From the NCBI RefSeq assembly GCF_029504695.1, contig NZ_JAQFIN010000001.1, positions 372,001 to 436,000 on the forward strand: a stretch of DNA of 64,000 nt, in the 5' to 3' direction. Source of the DNA: Parabacteroides sp. PF5-6 (lineage in GTDB: Bacteria > Bacteroidota > Bacteroidia > Bacteroidales > Tannerellaceae). Below the pieces are notes generated by a model that was not told the origin of the DNA, did not search any database, and saw only the letters and a list, made by a program, of their open reading frames with translations. The first letter of the stretch is position 1. Every line of letters starts with the position of its first letter. A program made the position numbers and the translations under genes. Below are positions 55,993 through 64,000 of this stretch, piece by piece.

Positions 55993-58900
55993 ATGAAAGC
56001 TGTCTCCAGATCTTTACTGCCGTTTTTGCTGTTGGTTTTGTTTTTCTTATCGTGTAAGCAACACAAGCCGGAAGAAATAATCCCTTCGGGGGAGTACACT
56101 CCTTATGTCAGTGCCTATACCGGCGGTGTGATCTCGCAGACCGCCTCGGTGATGGTGCAACTGGCGCAACCGCTGGAGATGGTCGATCTCAATGCGGAGG
56201 TGGGAGGCAATCCGTTCCGTTTCACTCCCGCGTTGAAAGGCAAGACCTACTGGCGTGACAATAAGACCCTGGAGTTTGTGCCGGAAGAGCGAGCGTTGAA
56301 ATCCGGACAGACCTACCGGGTGAGTTTCCCCTTGAGCGACTATGCGTCTGTGCCGAAAGGACTGGAGAAATTCGAATTCTCTTTCCGGGTGATGGAACGT
56401 AGTTTTATACTTGATCTGCAGGGGATCGATATCTCACCGAACACCCCCGACCAGGCCTCTTATCAAGGCGTGATCCGCCTGAGTGATGTGATGGAACGGC
56501 AAGAGGTGGAAAAGATGTTTGCCGTGAAAAGCAGTGATAAACAATCCTTAACCGTAGCCCTCGAACCTCAGGAGAAATCCGATCATTACGCCTTTACGAT
56601 CTCCGGTATCCGGCGGAGCGAAGAAGATCTCATATTGACTTTGACGGTAAACGGTGAAAAAGCCGGAATGACCAAAAAAGCGGAAGAAACGATTCGTATC
56701 CCGGCCATGCACTCGTTCCGGTTCCTGACCGGACGGCGGATTACGGAACCGGAGAACGGCATCCAGCTTTCTTTCTCGGAACCTCTGCAGGAGTCGCAGG
56801 ACCTGACGGGGCTGATCTCCATCGTAGGTCTTTCATCCCCGGTATTTCAGATTATCGACGATAAGGTAAATGTTTATTTCGAACCCTATACCCTCTCCGG
56901 CGATCTGACTGTTGCGATCGATAAAGGCATAAAGAGTTACCTCGGCGAGCAGATGCAAGAAGAGGGACGGATCGCTTTCAGTAAGCAGAATCATAAACCG
57001 GCGATCGAGATCCTCAGCTCCGGAACCATTATCCCCGACTCAAAGAACCTGATCATCCCCTTCCGGGCGGTCAATCTCAAAGCAGTCGATGTGCGGGTTC
57101 TTCGTATATTCGAGGATAATGTACTGATGTTCCTGCAGAATAATTCCCTGTCGGGAACCAACGAACTGCGCCGTTCGGGGCGTGTGGTCTACAAACAAAC
57201 CCTGCGCCTGGATACGGATACCGACAAAGACCTGAGCCAATGGGATACCTATACCATCGATCTTTCCAAACTGATCCGGCAGGAGCCGGGAGCGATCTAC
57301 CGGGTAGAGCTTTCCATGCGTGCGGCTTATTCGACCTATTCCTGTTTGGAAGGCAGTGAGGAGAATACAACCGCTTCCGCAACAGAGGGATTAACCCGCT
57401 TGGCCAGTGGCGCGCCGGATGAAGAGGAAAACGCCGTTTGGGATCAACCGAATGCCTACTACGACGCGTTCTACAGCGATATGGATTGGCGTACGTTCGA
57501 TTGGGATGAGACCGATAACCCTTGTCACCCCTCTTATTATGCCTACAACAGCCGGGGGATCGCAATCAATGTCTTGGCGAGCAACCTGGGGCTTATCGTC
57601 AAACAGAACAAGAACAACAAGATGTGGATTACCGTAACCCATATCCTCGACACCCAGCCGGTGGCGCAGGCGGATGTGACGGTCTACAACTTCCAGTTAC
57701 AACCCGTCGGCAGCGGCAAGACCGACCTGAATGGTTTCCTGGAGATCGAACCCCGCAACAAACCGTTTATCGTGATCGCCTCGCAAGGGAAACAGAAAAC
57801 CTACCTGAAAGTACCCGACGGCGAAGAGAAATCCGTCAGCCGTTTCGATACCGGAGGAAAAGAAATTCAGAAAGGACTGAAAGGATTCGTTTACGGGGAG
57901 AGGGGCGTATGGCGTCCGGGAGATACCCTGCATATAACCTTTGTGATGGAAGATCGGAATAAGCAGATACCCGATACGCATCCGGTCTCTTTTGAACTCT
58001 ATAACCCTCAGGGACAGTTTTATAAGAAGATGATCTCAACGAAAGGTATAAACGGTTTTTATACCTTCCAGGTACCCACCGGCGCGAATGATCCGACCGG
58101 CTTATGGAATGGTTATGTAAAGGTGGGAGGCGCTTCGTTTCACAAAGCATTTCGTATCGAAACGATCAAGCCTAACCGATTGAAAATAAACCCGAAAATA
58201 GAAGGCACTTACATTGATGCTTCAAAGAAACAGATCCCGGTTGAACTCCATTCGGAATGGTTGACCGGCGCTAAAGCGGGTAACCTGAAAGCCAAGGTGG
58301 AAATGACCCTGTCGAAGACAAACGCGCCATTCCCCAACTACAACTCATTCCTCTTTACCAATCCGGCAACGGAGTTTACCGCAAGTAAAACGGAAGTATT
58401 CGACGGAACGTTAGACGGACAGGGAAATGTCCGGTTCAACCTCAAAGCGCCCGAGTCGCAGAACGCGCCGGGTATATTGCGCGCGGCCATTACGACCCGC
58501 GTCTACGAACCGGGAGGCGATGCCAGTATCCATACACTGACAGTTCCTTTCTCTCCTTTCTCTTCTTATGTGGGCATCAATCTGAATCAACCGAAGAATA
58601 AGTATATCGAAACGGATATCGACCACCGGTTTGATGTGGTCACGGTCGACGCGGACGGTCAGCCGGTGAACCGGAAGAACCTCGAATACAAGATCTACCG
58701 GATTGGCTGGAGCTGGTGGTGGGAAAACCGCGATGAGTCGTTTGCTTCTTATATCCATAACAGTTCGTATACCCCCGTCGCTAAAGGAACCCTCTCCACC
58801 ACAAACGGCAAGGGGCAATTTAGTTTCCGGGTGAATTATCCCTCCTGGGGCCGTTACCTGGTATATGTGAAAGATCCGGAAAGCGGACACGCGACGGGCG

Positions 58901-61578
58901 GAACCGTCTATATCGACTGGCCCGACTGGCGTGGCCGTTCCGACAAAACCGATCCGAGTGGCATAACGATGCTGACCTTCTCGGTCGATAAAGAGTCGTA
59001 CGAAGTAGGAGAGAACGTGACGGTTATCATTCCGGGAGCCGCTGAAGGCGGTCGCGCCCTTGTCGCTTTGGAGAACGGCTCGACGGTGATGCAGCGCGAA
59101 TGGGTAGCGATAAAAGGTAAAGAAGATATCCGCTATCAGTTTAAAGTAACTCCGGAGATGGCACCTAATATCTATGTTCATATCAGCCTGTTACAACCCC
59201 ACGCGCAAACGGCCAACGAACTGCCGGTGCGGATGTATGGCGTTGTTCCGGTGTTTATCCACAATAAAGATTCCCGCCTGGAACCGCAGATCAAAATGCC
59301 GGATGTCTTACGTCCCGAAACCGAATTTAAAGTAGCCGTCAGCGAGAAGAACGGCAAAGGAATGACCTATACCCTGGCGATCGTCGACGACGGCTTATTG
59401 GATCTGACTAACTTTAAGACACCCGATCCCTGGTCGGAGTTCTATGCCCGCGAAGCCTTGGGTATCCGTACCTGGGATATGTTCGATCAGGTGATCGGCG
59501 CCTATACGGGCAGTTACAGTTCCCTGTTCAGTATCGGAGGCGATGAGATGCTGAAAGGGCAGGACAGTAAGGCAAACCGGTTCCGTCCCGTGGTGAAGTT
59601 CTACGGACCGTATTACCTGTCTCCCGGCAAGACCGAGACCCATGCGATCACGCTGCCGATGTATGTCGGTTCGGTGCGGACGATGGTGATCGCCGGGCAA
59701 GAGGGTGCTTACGGTCAGGCGGAGAAAACCACTCCGGTACGTACGCCATTGATGCTGTTATCCACATTGCCCCGTGTGATCAGTATCGGCGAAGAGATCC
59801 GGGTGCCCGTCAATGTATTCGCTATGGAGAATGAAGTGAAGAATGTGACGGTCACAGTGGAAACTTCGGACAACCTGCGGATAGACGGCGAAAACAAACA
59901 AGCCGTCACCTTCACCGAACCGGGCGATCAAATGCTCTATTTCCAATTGAAAGCCGGCAGGATCACGCAAAAAGAAACGATAAAGATCAAAGCGACCGGA
60001 AACGGACATACGACGTATGAAACCGTTGAGATCGATGTGCGCAACCCCAACCCGGTAGTCACCCGGTACGAAAGTAAAGGGCTCGAACCCGGACAAACGG
60101 CCGATCTTGCCTACACAGTCAGTGGGAACGTAAGCGATAGTTGGGTGAAACTGGAAGTCGCGCGTATCCCGTCGGTCGATATCAGCCGCCGTTTCGATTT
60201 CCTCTACAACTACGCACACTCTTGTACGGAACAGTTGACTTCCTGCGCCTTGCCTTTGTTATTCGTCTCGCAATTCAAAGCGGTGACGGAGCAGGAGCAA
60301 CAGATGATCAAACAGAACGTGCAAGAAGCGATCCGCAACCTCTACGGACGGCAGTTGCCCAACGGTGGCTTTGTGTACTGGCCCGGCAATCCCGAAGTGA
60401 ATGAATGGATCACCTCTTACGCCGGCAGCTTCCTGGTGATGGCACAAGAGAAAGGATACGAGGTAAGCGCTTACGTCCTGAACAAATGGAAAGCCTATCA
60501 GAAACGGGCGGCGCAGCACTGGACACCCTTGAGCCGTGAGTCCGACTGGCACTACTGGCAGTCCGACCTGCAACAGGCCTACCGTCTTTATACATTAGCG
60601 CTTGCCGGAGCCCCCGAGCAAGGAGCCATGAACCGCATGAAAGAGATGAAAGACCTCTCCCTGCAAGCCCGCTGGCGCTTGGCTGCCGCTTACGCGCTGG
60701 ACGGAAAGACCACACCGGCGAATGAGTTGGTCTTCAATTCCGAAACAACGATTAAAGCCTATTCTTCCGGCAATTCGGTTTACGGTTCGTCCGACCGCGA
60801 CGAAGCGATGATCCTCGAAACATTGGTATTGATGGGCCGTGACCGCGAAGCCTTTACCCAGGCACAGAAGATCTCGAAGAACCTGTCGCGGGAAACCTAT
60901 TTCAGTACCCAGTCGACCGCCTTTGCCCTGATGGCCATGGGGCGGCTGGCGGAGAAGCTTTCCGGAGCAATCGATATGGCGTGGTCGTTGAATGGTAAAG
61001 AGCAGCCGGTGGTCAAATCCTCCCGCGCCGTCTATCAAGCCGATCTGCCTCTGTCGCCGAAAGAGGGTAAAGTCTCCGTTTCGAATAAAGGAACCGGAAC
61101 GCTTTATGTCGATCTGGTAACAAGAACCCAGTTGGAAAAGGACAACCTGCCCGAGATCGCCCATAACCTCCGCCTGACCGTCCGTTATATGGATATGAAC
61201 GGTCAGGCATTAGATATCTCCAGGCTGAAACAGGGAACCGACCTGGTCGCCCGGGTAACGGTAGCCAACACAAATACCTTTACCGACTACAACGATATCG
61301 CCCTGACCCATATCATCCCTGCCGGATGGGAGATCTACAATGAACGCATGGTGCAACCGGATGCGGAAGCCCATACCTATACCTACCGCGATATCCACGA
61401 CGACCGTGTATTGACCTATTTCGATCTGGAAAGGAATAGTTCAAAAACCTTCGATATCCGCCTGCAAGCCACCTATGCCGGCTCCTTCGCTTTGCCCGCC
61501 ATCCAATGCGAAGCGATGTACGACACCGAAACACAGGCCCGCACCACAGCCGGCAGGGTAGTGGTGGAATATCAATAA
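55993..61578 (+). CDS. Alpha-2-macroglobulin-like lipoprotein
   Basis: An 1861-residue protein with a lipoprotein signal (LLPFLLLVLFFLSC, lipid Cys near residue 21). It has a chain of macroglobulin domains, including an MG2-like region (GEEKSVSRFDTGGKEIQKGLKGFVYGERGVWRPGDTLHITF) and the A2M region (LTNFKTPDPWSEFYAREALGIRTWDMFD). The thioester site is Cys-Thr-Glu-Gln at about residue 1411, in YNYAHSCTEQLTS, followed by the helical thioester domain. Bacterial macroglobulins trap foreign proteases in the envelope. The usual penicillin-binding partner PbpC is not adjacent. A -7 box TATATTTG lies at 55962-55969. Confidence 0.93.
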   Translation: MKAVSRSLLPFLLLVLFFLSCKQHKPEEIIPSGEYTPYVSAYTGGVISQTASVMVQLAQPLEMVDLNAEVGGNPFRFTPALKGKTYWRDNKTLEFVPEERALKSGQTYRVSFPLSDYASVPKGLEKFEFSFRVMERSFILDLQGIDISPNTPDQASYQGVIRLSDVMERQEVEKMFAVKSSDKQSLTVALEPQEKSDHYAFTISGIRRSEEDLILTLTVNGEKAGMTKKAEETIRIPAMHSFRFLTGRRITEPENGIQLSFSEPLQESQDLTGLISIVGLSSPVFQIIDDKVNVYFEPYTLSGDLTVAIDKGIKSYLGEQMQEEGRIAFSKQNHKPAIEILSSGTIIPDSKNLIIPFRAVNLKAVDVRVLRIFEDNVLMFLQNNSLSGTNELRRSGRVVYKQTLRLDTDTDKDLSQWDTYTIDLSKLIRQEPGAIYRVELSMRAAYSTYSCLEGSEENTTASATEGLTRLASGAPDEEENAVWDQPNAYYDAFYSDMDWRTFDWDETDNPCHPSYYAYNSRGIAINVLASNLGLIVKQNKNNKMWITVTHILDTQPVAQADVTVYNFQLQPVGSGKTDLNGFLEIEPRNKPFIVIASQGKQKTYLKVPDGEEKSVSRFDTGGKEIQKGLKGFVYGERGVWRPGDTLHITFVMEDRNKQIPDTHPVSFELYNPQGQFYKKMISTKGINGFYTFQVPTGANDPTGLWNGYVKVGGASFHKAFRIETIKPNRLKINPKIEGTYIDASKKQIPVELHSEWLTGAKAGNLKAKVEMTLSKTNAPFPNYNSFLFTNPATEFTASKTEVFDGTLDGQGNVRFNLKAPESQNAPGILRAAITTRVYEPGGDASIHTLTVPFSPFSSYVGINLNQPKNKYIETDIDHRFDVVTVDADGQPVNRKNLEYKIYRIGWSWWWENRDESFASYIHNSSYTPVAKGTLSTTNGKGQFSFRVNYPSWGRYLVYVKDPESGHATGGTVYIDWPDWRGRSDKTDPSGITMLTFSVDKESYEVGENVTVIIPGAAEGGRALVALENGSTVMQREWVAIKGKEDIRYQFKVTPEMAPNIYVHISLLQPHAQTANELPVRMYGVVPVFIHNKDSRLEPQIKMPDVLRPETEFKVAVSEKNGKGMTYTLAIVDDGLLDLTNFKTPDPWSEFYAREALGIRTWDMFDQVIGAYTGSYSSLFSIGGDEMLKGQDSKANRFRPVVKFYGPYYLSPGKTETHAITLPMYVGSVRTMVIAGQEGAYGQAEKTTPVRTPLMLLSTLPRVISIGEEIRVPVNVFAMENEVKNVTVTVETSDNLRIDGENKQAVTFTEPGDQMLYFQLKAGRITQKETIKIKATGNGHTTYETVEIDVRNPNPVVTRYESKGLEPGQTADLAYTVSGNVSDSWVKLEVARIPSVDISRRFDFLYNYAHSCTEQLTSCALPLLFVSQFKAVTEQEQQMIKQNVQEAIRNLYGRQLPNGGFVYWPGNPEVNEWITSYAGSFLVMAQEKGYEVSAYVLNKWKAYQKRAAQHWTPLSRESDWHYWQSDLQQAYRLYTLALAGAPEQGAMNRMKEMKDLSLQARWRLAAAYALDGKTTPANELVFNSETTIKAYSSGNSVYGSSDRDEAMILETLVLMGRDREAFTQAQKISKNLSRETYFSTQSTAFALMAMGRLAEKLSGAIDMAWSLNGKEQPVVKSSRAVYQADLPLSPKEGKVSVSNKGTGTLYVDLVTRTQLEKDNLPEIAHNLRLTVRYMDMNGQALDISRLKQGTDLVARVTVANTNTFTDYNDIALTHIIPAGWEIYNERMVQPDAEAHTYTYRDIHDDRVLTYFDLERNSSKTFDIRLQATYAGSFALPAIQCEAMYDTETQARTTAGRVVVEYQ

Positions 61579-61613
61579 AGAATGGATATTGTGTGATCAT
61601 TGAGTGTTTTTGT

Positions 61614-61621
61614 TATATTTG
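61614..61621 (+). promoter_or_regulatory. -7 box TATATTTG of hipBA
   Basis: TATATTTG lies 38 bp before the hipB ATG. The leader between it and the ATG contains GTTGTACGTTAAAATAGTTTGTT-like repeats of GTT that could be part of an operator, but I see no clean inverted repeat. Confidence 0.45.
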
Positions 61622-61659
61622 TATGGTATTTCATGCGTTGTACGTTAAAATAGTTTGTT

Positions 61660-62013
61660 ATGAATGATATATCCTACAATTGGAGTGGGTTGAGTGATGA
61701 CGGTATTTCCCGAAAGATCGGGGAGTTCGTAAAGCATCACCGTATACAACAAAACAAAACCCAGGAGGTACTGGCAAAAGAGGCCGGAATAAGTCGTTCT
61801 ACACTTAGTTTGTTAGAAAAAGGTGAAGCAGTGACGGTAACTATTCTTATCCAGGTGTTACGTGTGTTGGACCAGCTTCAGGCCTTTGACGGGTTCATCC
61901 TCATTCAGCAACCAAGCCCTATTCTGCTTGCCCAAACCGAAAAAAAGAAAAGGCAGCGGGTGGTTCTTCCAAGAAAAAAGGAAACGGATATAAACGAAGA
62001 GGTTGACTGGTAA
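61660..62013 (+). CDS. hipB: HipB-like antitoxin, XRE family
   Basis: A 117-residue DNA-binding protein. The helix-turn-helix reads IGEFVKHHRIQQNKTQEVLAKEAGISRSTLSLLEKGEAVTVTILIQVLRVLDQLQAF. A Lys/Arg-rich tail (EKKKRQRVVLPRKKETDINEEVDW) follows. It should neutralise the adjacent HipA kinase and repress the operon. The hipA ATG lies 1 bp after its stop codon. Confidence 0.87.
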   Translation: MNDISYNWSGLSDDGISRKIGEFVKHHRIQQNKTQEVLAKEAGISRSTLSLLEKGEAVTVTILIQVLRVLDQLQAFDGFILIQQPSPILLAQTEKKKRQRVVLPRKKETDINEEVDW

Positions 62014-62014
62014 G

Positions 62015-63316
62015 ATGAATACGGCAATAATAAAAATATGGGATAAAGAAGTGGGAGCTGTTGCCTGGAATGAAAGAAACGGAATAGCCTCTTTTGAATA
62101 TACGTCTGCTTTTAAAAGGCTTGGATGGGAATTATCGCCTTTGAAAATGCCACTGACCGGAGATTCCAGGATCTATTCATTCCCTGAATTGCGTAAAGAA
62201 AGAGACTCTGTTTATGATACCTTTAAAGGCTTGCCCGGATTACTTGCCGATATGCTGCCCGATCGCTATGGAAATGAACTTATTAATTTGTGGCTGGCAC
62301 AACAAGGGCGTCCGGTCGACAGCATGAATCCGGTGGAAATGTTATGCTTTATCGGCAAAAGAGGGATGGGAGCGTTAGAGTTTGAACCTTCTCTTTTGAA
62401 ACAGAATGTCAATACCTTTTCCATAGAAGTCGATAGCCTGGTGGATATCGCGGGCAAGATGCTTTCCCGAAAAGAAGCGTTTGTTACCAATCTGAAGGCG
62501 GATGAAGAAAAAGCCGTACGGGATATCCTGAGGATCGGGACCTCTGCGGGTGGAGCACGCCCCAAGGCCGTAATAGCCTATAATGAAAAGACCGGTGAGA
62601 TCCGTTCCGGACAGACGCGTGCTCCTGAAGGCTTTGAACACTGGCTGATTAAACTCGATGGAGTGAGCGAGGTCCAACTGGGTGCTACGCATGGTTTTGG
62701 ACGGGTGGAATATGCCTATTATCTTATGGCGATTGACTGTGGAATAGAGATGACATCTTGTCGCTTACTGGAAGAAAACGGACGCGCGCATTTTATGACC
62801 AAGCGGTTCGATAGGGAAGGCGATTATACGAAACATCATACTCAAACCTTCTGTGCGATGAAACATCTTGATTATAACCGGATAAACAGTTATAGTTATG
62901 AACAACTATTCCAGACAATGCGGGAATTAAAACTAACTTATGCAGATGCTGAACAGATGTTTCGGCGGATGGTGTTCAACGTTATTGCGCGTAATTGTGA
63001 CGACCATACCAAGAACTTTTCATTTCTGCTGAAACAAGGTGGTCGTTGGGAGTTGGCTCCTGCTTACGATGTTTGTCACGCCTATCGTCCCGGTAGCGAA
63101 TGGGTTAGCCGGCATGCGCTAAGTATCAATGGCAAAAGAGAAAACATTACACGGGAGGATCTGATGATCATTGGAAAATCTATTCGTAACAAGAAGTCAA
63201 AGGATATAATTGATGAAATCAATGAGAAAGTCGGCTCTTGGACTTCTTATGCGATTAAGGCAGGCGTAGAGAAAGAGAAAAGAGAGGCAATCGCTAAGAC
63301 ACTTATCTCTTTATAG
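62015..63316 (+). CDS. hipA: HipA-like serine/threonine kinase toxin
   Basis: A 433-residue HipA family kinase. In well-studied systems HipA phosphorylates glutamyl-tRNA synthetase and causes dormancy. An N-terminal beta domain (LPGLLADMLPDRYGNELINLW and MEMLCFIGKRGMGALEF-like) is followed by the kinase core with the glycine-rich GTSAGGARPKAVIAY loop, TKRFDREGDYTKHH, the catalytic loop NVIARNCDDHTKNFSFLL and the metal site WELAPAYDVC. All key residues appear intact. The start is the ATG 1 bp after hipB; an earlier TTG lies within hipB. Confidence 0.9.
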   Translation: MNTAIIKIWDKEVGAVAWNERNGIASFEYTSAFKRLGWELSPLKMPLTGDSRIYSFPELRKERDSVYDTFKGLPGLLADMLPDRYGNELINLWLAQQGRPVDSMNPVEMLCFIGKRGMGALEFEPSLLKQNVNTFSIEVDSLVDIAGKMLSRKEAFVTNLKADEEKAVRDILRIGTSAGGARPKAVIAYNEKTGEIRSGQTRAPEGFEHWLIKLDGVSEVQLGATHGFGRVEYAYYLMAIDCGIEMTSCRLLEENGRAHFMTKRFDREGDYTKHHTQTFCAMKHLDYNRINSYSYEQLFQTMRELKLTYADAEQMFRRMVFNVIARNCDDHTKNFSFLLKQGGRWELAPAYDVCHAYRPGSEWVSRHALSINGKRENITREDLMIIGKSIRNKKSKDIIDEINEKVGSWTSYAIKAGVEKEKREAIAKTLISL

Positions 63317-63361
63317 CTCGGTTATTGGTGGTTTTGATAGAGTCTATTCTTCCTCCTATTG

Positions 63362-63397
63362 AAAAAGCCCCCTCTTTGTTGAAGAGGGGGCTTTTTT
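63362..63397. terminator. Bidirectional terminator after hipA
   Basis: A 15-bp stem, AAAAAGCCCCCTCTT against AAGAGGGGGCTTTTT, with a 5-base loop and T-tracts on both strands. Confidence 0.88.
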
Positions 63398-63589
63398 AGA
63401 GGAATCAGCGGATCATCACTCTCTGTGTTGTTCCGTTGATCAAGTGAAGGTTTTCCGGGGTAACAGATGGACATCCTCTTCCATTCCCCGCCCTACGCCT
63501 TCTATCTTCTATCTTCTGAAGTAAATCTTCCGATTTTCTTCGACGTAACTCCTAAATCATTGAAAATGAGATCTTAATATTCCCTTCCC

Positions 63590-63677
63590 AAACTACCGGT
63601 AGTTTGCGCACAAAGTACCGGTAGTTTGGTGACAAACTATTAGTAGTTTGCGCGCAAAGTACCGGTAGTTTATCACA
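63590..63677. repeat. 22-bp-period array F (AAACTACCGGTAGTTT palindromes)
   Basis: Four units at an exact 22-bp step. The 16-bp palindrome AAACTACCGGTAGTTT is perfect in the first unit; the others are AAAGTACCGGTAGTTT or AAACTATTAGTAGTTT, with 6-bp linkers such as GCGCAC and GGTGAC. Confidence 0.93.
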
Positions 63678-63784
63678 TAAAAGTTTTTAGTCCGGTCTTC
63701 ACCTTTCACCCGGTCGCCAGATCCCTGTGTTGATCAGCGTTTCGGGTGAAAGGTAAAGGCATACTTAAAAAAACGTCAGACCTT

Positions 63785-63851
63785 CCCGAAAAAGGCCGCC
63801 GGCCTTTTGCAAAACCCTGCCGGCCTTTTGGAAAACTCCGGCGGCCTTTTC
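63785..63851. repeat. 22-bp-period array G (GGCCGCCGGCC palindromes)
   Basis: Three units at an exact 22-bp step around GCCGGCC or CGGCGGCC, each followed by TTTT and preceded by AAAA. The first unit reads AAAAGGCCGCCGGCCTTTT. It lies 107 bp after array F. Confidence 0.88.
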
Positions 63852-63942
63852 AGTGAAAGAAGCTATTTTTTGTAGTCGAAGCCGGATGTTAACAAATGCA
63901 AACGTTAGATAGTGGTAAACCGATCATCCCGAACATAGTTTT

Positions 63943-64000
63943 TCATTTTTTTACTACCATCATACAGCCGGGACAGGCGACAATGTTAAACCGATCACTG
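63943..64000 (-). CDS. 3' end of an unidentified minus-strand gene (partial)
   Basis: The last 18 codons before a TGA read DRFNIVACPGCMMVVKK at the end. The CPGC pair suggests a metal- or Fe-S-binding protein tail, but the visible part is too short to name. The frame is open to the window edge. Confidence 0.4.
   Translation of the reverse strand, partial: SDRFNIVACPGCMMVVKK

Larger units (their letters stand above)
63317..63942. other. Non-coding region downstream of hipA
   Basis: This 626-bp stretch holds the hipA terminator and two 22-bp-period arrays (63590-63677 and 63785-63851). It also holds a short minus-strand tail (about 63406-63470) that reads LINGTTQRVMIR before a stop. That tail could be the remnant of a secreted protein gene. 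No intact gene is seen. Confidence 0.6.

Overview
The window looks like a chromosomal segment from a Bacteroidales bacterium, most likely of the Parabacteroides/Tannerellaceae type. The evidence is the trpBEGDCFA gene order, Bacteroidetes promoters (TTTG about 19 bp before TAnnTTTG), weak or absent Shine-Dalgarno sequences, many lipoproteins and Tat-exported Gfo/Idh/MocA proteins, a type IX secretion C-terminal domain, and lineage-typical AT-rich intergenic repeats. The genus is an inference. No rRNA, tRNA, CRISPR array, phage or insertion sequence was recognised.

Layout. 1-6.8 kb: tryptophan operon on the minus strand (trpB-E-G-D-C-F-A, trpA cut by the window edge). It is preceded by a consensus promoter, a short leader peptide with three consecutive Trp codons and a terminator hairpin, so attenuation control is likely. 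6.9-10.8 kb: rRNA pseudouridine synthase rluF, a WbsX/GH99-like lipoprotein and a PepSY membrane protein. 11.1-22.3 kb: a nitrosative-stress and nitrite block: hcp with its ferredoxin partner, a divergent Crp/Fnr regulator (HcpR-like), a GH2 beta-galactosidase, then nrfH-nrfA and a ResB/CcsA cytochrome c maturation pair. Matching inverted repeats lie about 41 bp before the predicted starts of both the ferredoxin-hcp and nrfHA transcripts, which suggests one regulon. 22.6-28.4 kb: a membrane-spanning TPR/AraC regulator facing a large secreted protein with a type IX sorting domain, and an esterase. 28.6-37.9 kb: mostly single genes (DUF4143 ATPase, MscS channel, nuclease-fold protein, HU-fold protein, speA, GNAT, flavodoxin-like, CDF transporter, DUF3108). 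38.0-42.9 kb: a Tat-exported oxidoreductase followed by a HEAT-repeat protein fused to two 3-keto-disaccharide hydrolase (DUF1080) domains. 43.0-47.7 kb: SF1 helicase, nadE and an ECF sigma factor. 48.1-55.9 kb: Fe-S aldo/keto reductase, DUF6599, two more Gfo/Idh/MocA proteins, an esterase, a PQQ-propeller protein and upp. 56.0-63.3 kb: a giant alpha-2-macroglobulin lipoprotein and a hipBA toxin-antitoxin pair. The last 0.7 kb is non-coding except for the tail of a minus-strand gene.

The most unusual signal is a set of intergenic arrays (nine found) in which a short palindrome is repeated three to six times at a nearly constant 22-bp step. The palindrome differs between loci while the period stays the same, and three palindrome families each occur at two loci 8-25 kb apart. 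Two further arrays use a 9-bp step. Related oddities are a perfect 52-bp palindrome in the hcp/regulator divergent region, a perfect 17-bp inverted repeat inside a signal-peptide coding region, and AT-rich repeats that have become part of the coding sequence of trpF, trpE, trpB and the helicase gene.
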